A stretch of DNA of 64,000 bases from Earliella scabrosa. Its lineage: Eukaryota; Basidiomycota; Agaricomycetes; Polyporales; Polyporaceae. Position 1 is the first letter of the stretch. Each line of letters starts with the position of its first letter. The position numbers and the translations under genes were made by a program. Below, one piece after another: positions 56,359 through 64,000 of the stretch. The stretch lies in contig JABYQQ010000026.1 in NCBI GenBank assembly GCA_022605405.1, positions 310,001 to 374,000 of the forward strand. The letters are read 5' to 3'. Under the pieces are notes generated by a model. That model was not told the origin of the DNA and searched no databases. It worked only from the letters and a program-made list of their open reading frames with translations.

Positions 56359-59330
56359 ATGTCTCAATCTAAGTCACACCCGGCCTGCTCCCGACATGTT
56401 CCTCCGCCTCCTGAAGCCGTCGAGGTAGTCCGAGACTACTGTAGTCAGTTGTACTACGCCTGGAAAGAGCGACCGGCCACGACTGCGCCCGCTCGGATCG
56501 AGTGGAACAAACATTTCGTCAAAACGTGCAAGGGACTTGGGAAGGAGCTCGACAAACACCGCTTCACTTCCCTCCCGCCGTTCGTCATCGGATGCATATG
56601 GGAATTCAACAAGTTCGTTCATAGCAAAGCCGACTTCCTGGATGCTGAAGCCATCACTGAGGCCGTCGATAGAACCCATCCGGCCTTGGATCATCGCTCA
56701 CCGCGGGGTTTGCGATATGCTCCGGCATCGCAGGGGCTGGTCACGCTACGTGAACGGCATGAGATGCGTAACACTTGGTGGGAGATCTACAGTGAGTACA
56801 TTCCTCTTCACCCACCAACATGGCTCTTAGACTGGTTAAGACCGACCGGAGAAGACTTCAACACTCAAGGATCTCGAGGCAGAATCCGCTCCTACGGCTT
56901 TCCCTTCCACGAGCAAGAAAACCCACCCCGCCGGGCCGCCTAACGACGCTGTGGACATAGCCGGCAACATCACGCAAGACCTTCCCGCCGACCACGTCAC
57001 TGCGTTGGAAGCATCCATCTCAGACACGGCGGTCGGTGTCTCATCTCCACGTCGGGGAACGCGTGGTCGATCGGCATCTGTACGCGCGAGAACAGCAGAG
57101 CCTCTGACCCCGCCCGTTACGCGCAAGGGCAAGCGCAAAGCCTCTCGCTCTCCGCCTCAAGACCATGGCCCGCGCGCCCCTTCCGTTACTTCGACAGCCT
57201 CTGACATCCGACCAGAACAGGAGGTGCCGGCGACCGTCATCTTTGTGAGCCACGAACTCTGCGCCCTGTTTCATCACATACTGATTAGAATGTAGCCAAC
57301 TGGAGGCGGATGTGAAGGGTGTCAGAAGGTCGGGGCAGTATGCGAGGTCGATACGTTTGCAGGCACTGTCTGTAAGCATTGCCGAAAGAACAAGGTCAAG
57401 TGCAGTTTCATGCGAGTTGTCTCAAAACCCCTTCGTTGCTATCTGGTCTGGCGATTCTGGAAGTTATCGCACCAGCCTGCAGACGGCGTCGACGTTACCT
57501 TCATTCCATCCGAGTATTCGTCTCCGTCCGCAACGCCGCCGGCCTGGTGGGAGACTGTCTCACCCACCCAGCCTCTCCCAGAGCGCAAGCGCCGTAAAAC
57601 CTCTGAGCCTCGCGTCATGGCTCCGCCGAGTGTTGTTGGCAATAGGTCTCGCTCGCGGTCTCGCTCGCACACGATTCCACCCGCGCCGGCTGCAGCTGAA
57701 GAGCTTTCGGAGCACTTGACAGCTGCAACGCCTCTCCCTGATTGTTCCGACCATCCCGCCGCTGAAGCAGATGGTGCGCAGTCTGCAGGAGAGTCACCTC
57801 AACATCCCGACATATCCGGACCAAACGAACCCGGACCCGACGAAGATCCCACTTGGACTGTCGCTCCCACGCAGATTTTTCCCCCTCCTTCTGCACGCGC
57901 GCTCCGGGCCAGGGCGCGCTCCCGCGCTCCGTCGCAGAACGCATCTGTCGGCACACCTGGAGTTGGCCTTTCCAGTAGCATACCGGTCAATCACGAGTTG
58001 CGCGGCAAGTCAACTACTCCGGTTCTACGCGTCCCCATGGTAGATGGTGAGTTGCATTCCTCGGTCAGCAACCTGTCGGCGGTGGAACTCATTCTTGACA
58101 GGCTCTTGGCGCAACCTGCCGACGTTGCAGAAGAGTTCAGCGCACAGCCTCGGCAGTAGCTCAACGGAGAACCTGCCGCTGACCCGCTCCTATGTCCTAG
58201 ACCCATGGCCGCCCCGCGTTCGTGTCCCCGAAGCCGCTGCCGTTGCCGTCCCGGAACACATTGTTCCTCGCCCCCCGACGCCTCCGGCATCTGCATTCCA
58301 GCCTGGACCCGCTACAATCCAACTGGCCGAGGATGCACAGCAACGCCTTTCACATATCCACGACCTCAGATTCTCTCTTGAACGTGCGGCTGCGGAGGCG
58401 GAGAAACTCGCTCGCGACAGCCACATCAGAACTCAGGCGGAGCAAACGGAGGTTACGCATCCCGAGGCCTCCCAGGAGGCGCTCGCCCTCCTTGCGACGC
58501 AGCATGCAGAATTGGCTGCCAACACTCGTCGATGTGCGGAGGTCCTCGCTCGAGTATCCCGCAGCCTTATGGCAATATGTTCCCTGTTCGACCTCATCCC
58601 ACCTATCCCCATGAATGACCGCGCTCTCCTAGAGATGCTGGACCTGGTCTGTCAACTCCGAAGCCTTTATGGCGCAGTTCAGGAGTCGCACGACCGTGCG
58701 CAAGACAATCTCCGACCCCTCCAGCGGGAGCTTTGCATGGTCCGCGACGAGCAGCAAGTGGTGCTCGATCGGCTGGACCAAATACCCAATGACGTCTCGT
58801 CGGCGGTGTACCCGCTACTTCACAATCTCTATCTACACCTATCCGAAGGTCACCAGACGTCCCGAAGCGATTTCGACAGTATCCTTGCCCGTTCACAACT
58901 TGGAGAGCAGGATCGGGATCGTCTGCTGCAGCTCTTCATGCGCGGAGCCCCCCGTTTCGTCGCGTCCGATGGCGCCTCCAACTCCGCGCCCGCCAGTGAC
59001 CTGACCGATGTATTGACGCAGGTCCTGGCGCTCCGCACCAGGGTGGATGCCGTGGAGAAAGCACGCGGATTCCCCGGCGATAACCGTGAGCGTCAGGGTG
59101 AATCAGGTAGTGAGCTACTCCTTGACCAGAAGCAGTTGCGGGACGAGATAGCAAGTCTTGAGACGCGTGTCACAACGCTAGAGGGGTCGCCGGACATGGG
59201 GACAGCCGTGCAAGCCTACTTAGAGCAGTTGGGACTTGACATTGACACTCTCCGTCGTCTTGCTCAGTACTCTAGCAAGACTGCGTCGTATCCGTTCCCA
59301 GGCTGGTCATGGGCCTCGGGATCGAAGTAG
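56359..59330 (+). CDS. Zn2Cys6 / coiled-coil protein (B copy)
   Basis: Protein of 938 aa in four exons (56359-56791, 56841-57244, 57296-58046, 58102-59330). The N-terminal domain parallels the A copy (AWKERPATTAPARIEW, LPPFVIGCIWEFN, WWEIY). Then a Pro/Ser/Arg linker, then six cysteines at 285, 288, 295, 305, 308 and 315 with the same C-x2-C-x6-C-x9-C-x2-C-x6-C spacing. The C-terminal half is a long helical/coiled-coil region (RDEQQVVLDRLDQIPNDV, LRDEIASLETRVTTLEG), suited to dimerisation. The 404-nt exon 2 has the same length and phase as exon 3 of the A copy. Probable DNA-binding factor; target unknown. Confidence 0.8.
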
Positions 59331-59491
59331 AAAAGCCGTTGTTAGCTTGTAGAATGTCTGTAGTACGTACCTAGCGCCGAATGTTTCCAACAATGATAAT
59401 CGGGTCCGGGAGACGGCGGCAACTAGCAGCTTACCCGCTATTTCCCGCGGTGACGTGTCGATCCTCGTCCCACCACCACTCTCTTGAGATC

Positions 59492-60855
59492 ATGGAACCG
59501 GTTTTCAACAGTGCGCTCGCCGAACGCCGTGCTGAAACCGCTGCGTTCATTGTGTCCCTCTACAATGTCTACCGGGAACAACAGGCCGTTCGCAATGACA
59601 GGGACGCGCCGTCTGCCCTTCAGTTTCCTCCTCCGCCGGCCCATATCAGCACCGTTCTTCACGAGGAGTGCCACCAGGTTGCCCAGGTCCTGGCCTCTGC
59701 GGCTAACAATATTTGTAAGTGCGAGCTGCCGGCGATAGTCAGTATGTGCTGTGTCTAATCACTGATACCCACCGCAGATACTTTAGACTGGGACGCTACA
59801 CAGTATGCCGCGTCGGTTCAGAAAGTTACGATGGGCTCCGAGCAATACGAAGAGAGCCTTTTGCGTCGCTTTCCGCCTCTAATTCCGGTTCAAGATGTCT
59901 TAGACGAGAAGAAACCGTTGCCGGTGATTCCAGACCCCTGTGTCTTCTGCGATATCCGGGGGCGACGGGTATCCTGGAGTCTGCCCTCCATAATGCCTGA
60001 ACGGCTCCAAGTGAGGGCTTGTATATGACCAGCAAAGTCGCAATGCTGATGCTGACTCCTGATACAGGGGTTGATCCGAGATGTCACTGCCGTACTTGAA
60101 GGTCGCCTCAGTTACGATCATGTGTCTCCCTCGGAGCCTCTAGGCAAGAAATGGCGCACCGCCGATCGGTATTTCGGGCAGGGCGATGGGCTACAGCCGG
60201 GCCAAGTGTTTATTGGTGCTGCATGGTTTGAGCAGGGACACTTGGTGCGTCATGATGAGCTGTCTCAAGAGTGTTTGGTCGTTAACTATTCCACTAGCCT
60301 CCGAAGTACGCGCCGATTGTTCTTGCAGCTACCAAGACGACAGAGGCAGAAGTATGGATGTCGGCAATGCAGGAACCTTGTCAAATCCTCGACGGAATCC
60401 TTGCGGTCACTCATCCGACTCTGTACGCAGCCGGGCGTCGACTCATGCAGCGTTTGTATGAAGACGACGCTCGTGCCCGGGCCATCGTGCACCAGTGGCC
60501 CTCGGTGTACCACGCTGTGCACGTCATCGTGAACCGTGAAACCGTATATCATCGCGACATCAACGGTCTTCCTGGATGGTATGATCTACTGCTCTCTGTA
60601 GGCAACTACGGGGAGGAGGCGGTGTTTTCCATGAGGTCTTTAGGCGTTTGTGTGCCGTATGACAGCGGCAGTGTGGTCATGGTCTGCTCGCGTATTGTAA
60701 TGCACGGTGTTCCGCGAGTCTCGAAGGACCGGATCTGTTTGGCATGGCTTATGCGGGACTGTGTTCTTAGTTACCATCATGTACACTGTGCGGAGTGGTC
60801 GTATGTTGGCTCCGAGTTGTTAGGCATGCCTCTGGGGACCGCCGAAGTGCTATAG
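59492..60855 (+). CDS. TET/JBP-family 2-oxoglutarate/Fe(II) dioxygenase (B copy)
   Basis: Protein of 396 aa in four exons (59492-59714, 59778-60010, 60068-60244, 60298-60855). Metal ligands His296-x-Asp298 (YHRDING) and His347 (MHGV), 2-oxoglutarate Arg356 (DRICLAW). Core context HRDINGLPGWYDLLLSVG parallels the A copy. The oxygenase fold's N-terminal part contains GQVFIGAAWFEQGHL and ILAVTHPTLYAAGR, also matched in A (RVTHPDLYMAGR). Expected to oxidise 5-methylcytosine; substrate and product are inferred from the family. It follows the Zn2Cys6 gene on the same strand after 161 bp and precedes the small conserved gene. Confidence 0.87.
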
Positions 60856-61720
60856 TCATGTATGCGTACTGTACGCCGGGACCTTGTAGCTGCCTCGGAC
60901 GCAATTGGTAAACCACGCACTATTAGAATGGCATAACTCGAACATGTCTGACAGTCTCCGACCCATTCCCCCGACCTCCGGCGTGACTCTCAGTCTCTCG
61001 GAGCTCTAAGAATACTGAGCGCCAGCTGGGCCAACTCACACCGAGGTACTGCCGACGTGGCTCCACATCCCCCCCACCCCCTCACACCTGCCGGAAAAGG
61101 AACTATCATACAGCCGCTACATTCCAGACGCTGCCGCGACTGCGTCCCATGGCTCGGAGCACGTATCTCCAGCATCGGAGAGTCGTAGCTGGAGACGCCG
61201 AGATGAGCGCTCCGAAAGATTCCTCATTACTGCAGAAGCCGAAAGCAACTTGTTCCCCTGAGGATACCGCTCCGGAGCAATGACGGTAGCTTGAATCCAG
61301 GTCCGAAGGTATGCAGAACATGTTTTAGAAGGCTCCGGGCCGTTTCGAAATTGCTGTGCAGCTTCCCGGAGGGAGGGCATCGTTCCGAGGAACATTGAAC
61401 GTTCAAATCCACAAGGCCGTCGGACCGGCTCACAAAGTTCACGGAACCTGACGGACACAAGCTCTTTATCTTACGTAGGCTCTATTAAGCGTGGTCCACA
61501 GGCAAGACGATCGACCGCTACCATTTGTACCGCAGGCCCTGGCGATGTCGGACCTGACGATCTGGCTTTCGGACCGTCGGGAACAGGCCGGACGCTTTGG
61601 CATCAGCCGCTAAATAGAGCTCCGACGATGGTCCGCCCGTATAAAAAGCTAATCAGCACTCCGGAGCATCCCTCCATTCCTCCCGCCCTCATCAGGTCCT
61701 CCACGACATTCCCTGCCCCC
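60856..61720. other. Intergenic region with promoter of the small B gene
   Basis: 865 bp without a supported gene. A clear TATA box (TATAAAA, 61640-61646) is about 80 bp upstream of the next start codon. Confidence 0.55.
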
Positions 61721-62494
61721 ATGTCCACTTTCAATCAACCGGCAACTGGGGCCATACGCAGTCGACCTGATCCCACAAATCAGGTGCTGTGGTCATCTCG
61801 TCTAGAACTGCTTCTCTGCGTGTGGAGGATCGCTCAGGCGCTGCGAGCACTTCCGCGCTACCCCGGGGAGCTCATGTGGCGGCGTTGGAGTCATGGTATT
61901 GGTAGAGAGTTAGTAAGTAATGATGCATATCAATTTATCTGTCTACATGCGAGCTGACAGCCGCTCTTAGTGGATCGCTATCGGGGCAGCCGGACTGGAG
62001 TGCTGCACAGGTTGCGTCGTTGAACCCAGGGCTGGTCTCCGACGATGCATCCCCCTTGAACTCCTGCTCAAACATGTCGAGTGGAAGCCAGACCGAAGCC
62101 TGCGATTCAACGCAAGAACGTTTGACCCAGCGCACTACCTCCAGGTCTGCGGATCCATTGCGAACAGCTCCGACCTTGCATCTATGGACGCGGTGTGGAG
62201 CCATCCCAAGTGGTGGATGTGGCCAGAGTCTGGACCGGAGAACTCCCCGAGCTGGTGGTTGAATCCCCCAATGTTTCTAGTAGGATCTCCTGTTCCTGTT
62301 CCGTGATCTGCAGCGCTGACCATTACAAGTCCCATCCTATGCCACTGTACTCCACAGACCTTCACGATCTCAGTCAAGACGCCGAGGGCGTTCGCCGTGA
62401 GTTGCAGGCAGTCATCGAGACTCGCGCGAGCGCAGTGGACAGCGTGCACGTGCGATTCAACGAGCTGGAGCGTCAGCTTTATGGCGACGGATGA
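61721..62494 (+). CDS. Small conserved KDZ/TET cassette protein (B copy)
   Basis: Protein of 221 aa in three exons (61721-61912, 61971-62279, 62330-62494), both introns phase 0. Motifs GIGREL at the end of exon 1, WIAIGAAGLECC at the start of exon 2, and LLLKHVEWKPDRSLRF match the A copy at 35588-36339. A Trp-rich stretch (WSHPKWWMWP) and a C-terminal helix (DLSQDAEGVRRELQAVIE) follow. No known domain recognised. Conservation of this gene beside TET/JBP in both cassettes suggests it is a functional part of the module. An upstream ATG at 61628 is in frame but lies before the TATA box and is rejected. Confidence 0.72.
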
Positions 62495-62653
62495 CGCATA
62501 TCCCCTCCGCAGGTATTGGCGATGTACTGTATAGAATTAGAGCACGCTGGACCGGTGCATCGCTCTACCAATTCTGTGCTGTAGCTCAACCTTACGATGA
62601 ATGAAAAACGTGTTGTACAATAGCTGGGGCTGATATACACAGGGAACCGGAGG

Positions 62654-64000
62654 CTATTCTGGATGCGTGTTCTGCAAGACGAGAGTGAGCAGCCTGGAAC
62701 GGAACCGTCCGATGTCCAACTCAGAGCATGAGACGCATTCGAACCCTCTAAGCAGAGACGCGATGCACGCCAACACCCATACCCCGCAATCGTGTCCGTT
62801 TGTTTGCAACGGATCATTCTAGATTGGTGCAATTGTGAGTCGCGCAACGGATCCTGACGAATGCATAGTTCGCTTACAAGTAGCCGAAACGCACACCACT
62901 CCCCGTCGAGACTAGTCATGCGGTTTCCTCGCTCGGTAGCGAGGCGCTGAAGTCGATGAATCAGACCAAACACCGTCTACTGAGGAATCAGCTGTGAAGA
63001 AAGGTCATAGTAATGTGCATCACACGCACCTGAACGTCTTCCTCCCAAGTCTTCGGATGAGCCAGGCTGTCAAAGTAGGCGATCCGGCATTGACGAAGGT
63101 AGACGATCGCCAGCTCCCAATGTTGAGTCGAAGGCTGGTGTATTGGGATGATCCAGACATCCTTCTCCCAGTAGCGAGAGCGGTGATTGACTCGCCACAT
63201 GCCGTCATCAAGAGATGTGCCGTCGCGTTGTTGCGCCATTGCAAAGCTGGAGAGGATCGCCGGGCGACCGCCGGTGACGTTCTCTGTCCCGAAGTATCCG
63301 GAGAGGAGCTGTGCGCAAGCGTTGACTGAGTTATCGTTCAGCCACCCGGTGGGGTTCCGGAGCCGGCTGATGTCATCCGCAAAGAATGGGATGGCCTTGG
63401 AGTTGGGAACCGGGTTGGGCAGCAGTCGCGTTGCGTTGGGATCATCGACGCTTGGCCGTTGCCCCTTCGGAAGCGTCAATGTCGTATCCATACGGGCGTT
63501 ATACTGAGGAATTAACTGGTCAACATGCGTTCCGGAATCCAGGAAATATACTCACAGGGTCAGGATCCACACAAAGCTGTAGAACTCGGTCAATCATATC
63601 GAGGTGAGGATGTGGCGGACGGGAAGCTTGCTGAGGGTCGCGGCTCGCGGCGCGCCCGGAATGCTCAGTCGAGAGTGGTCCGAATATCTCCGCTGCTTCC
63701 TGATGAGAAGTTCGCTGGGAAGGGCCTGGCCGCGTCAGAAGGGGCAGACCGAAGTCTGGGGCGAGAACTTTGTCGGACGTCTCCCCTGAATGGGAATACA
63801 TTGAACGATCGGGTGAAGTGATGGTGGGGAATGATGCGGCAGCGCCGGTGCCACTGTAGCCATCGTCCGGATCCTCGTCGTCGTCGTCTCCAACAAGCTC
63901 CGCTAGAGCGTCGTGGACGATGATTACCTCGGGGTCAAACCATCTCGAGTCCTCCGGATCCGGCCGGTCGTCGTTATTCTGCCCATCGTGGAAGGCCAGG
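62654..64000 (-). CDS. Ulp1-family (C48) cysteine protease, 5' end outside window
   Basis: C-terminal part of a SUMO/ubiquitin-like protease; exons 64000-63556 (partial), 63503-63030, 62976-62878, 62818-62654. Catalytic features: WLNDNSVNAC (substrate-groove motif), His in PSTQHWELAIVYL, Asp in AYFDSLA, and Cys in NGHDCGVWVLA with an upstream Gln (PLQTNG). The N-terminal visible part is acidic and low-complexity (DDDDEDPDDGYS). Ulp1-like proteases remove SUMO from nuclear proteins and are also carried by several DNA transposon groups, including some KDZ relatives. Here it flanks cassette B; whether it belongs to the module or to another element cannot be decided from this window. Confidence 0.87.

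Overview
The window is nuclear DNA of a filamentous fungus, almost certainly an agaricomycete (mushroom or polypore-type basidiomycete). Genes carry many 41-90 nt GT-AG introns and some GC-AG introns. The families present fit that group: F-box/LRR proteins, HET-domain proteins, Candida rugosa lipase-type esterases, Trk potassium transporters, KDZ transposases and TET/JBP dioxygenases. All gene models were built by reading splice sites and reading frames by eye; family names come from recognised motifs, not from database searches.

Left third (1-26 kb), ordinary chromosome: the 3' end of a WDR7-like WD40 gene; three paralogous Ran1/Sks1-type protein kinases; two paralogous F-box-like/LRR genes; a 17-exon Trk potassium transporter; two tandem 15-exon lipases; and a large HET-domain protein. 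The kinases and F-box genes flank the transporter and lipases in opposite orientations, which suggests an inverted segmental duplication.

Right two thirds (26.8-64 kb), two related TET/JBP gene cassettes, one inside the other. Cassette A is a complete 20.6-kb KDZ DNA transposon (32560-53162). It has about 80-bp terminal inverted repeats, a 9-bp target-site duplication, inverted subterminal satellite arrays and six uninterrupted genes: a small conserved protein, the KDZ transposase, a TET/JBP dioxygenase, an HMG-like protein, a Zn2Cys6/coiled-coil protein and a GPFG-repeat protein. It sits inside an exon of a very large gene. Removing it with one target-site copy rejoins that gene in frame, so the insertion is recent.

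The interrupted gene belongs to cassette B, which also holds paralogues of four of the six A genes (small protein, TET/JBP, Zn2Cys6 protein, G-P-x-G protein) in the same relative order and orientation. Both cassettes keep the same head-to-head gene pair with intergenic gaps of 258 and 256 bp. B has a Ulp1/SUMO-protease gene at the window edge but no transposase in view. The shared set looks like a co-inherited epigenetic module: a 5-methylcytosine oxidase with a zinc-cluster DNA-binding partner and two uncharacterised proteins.
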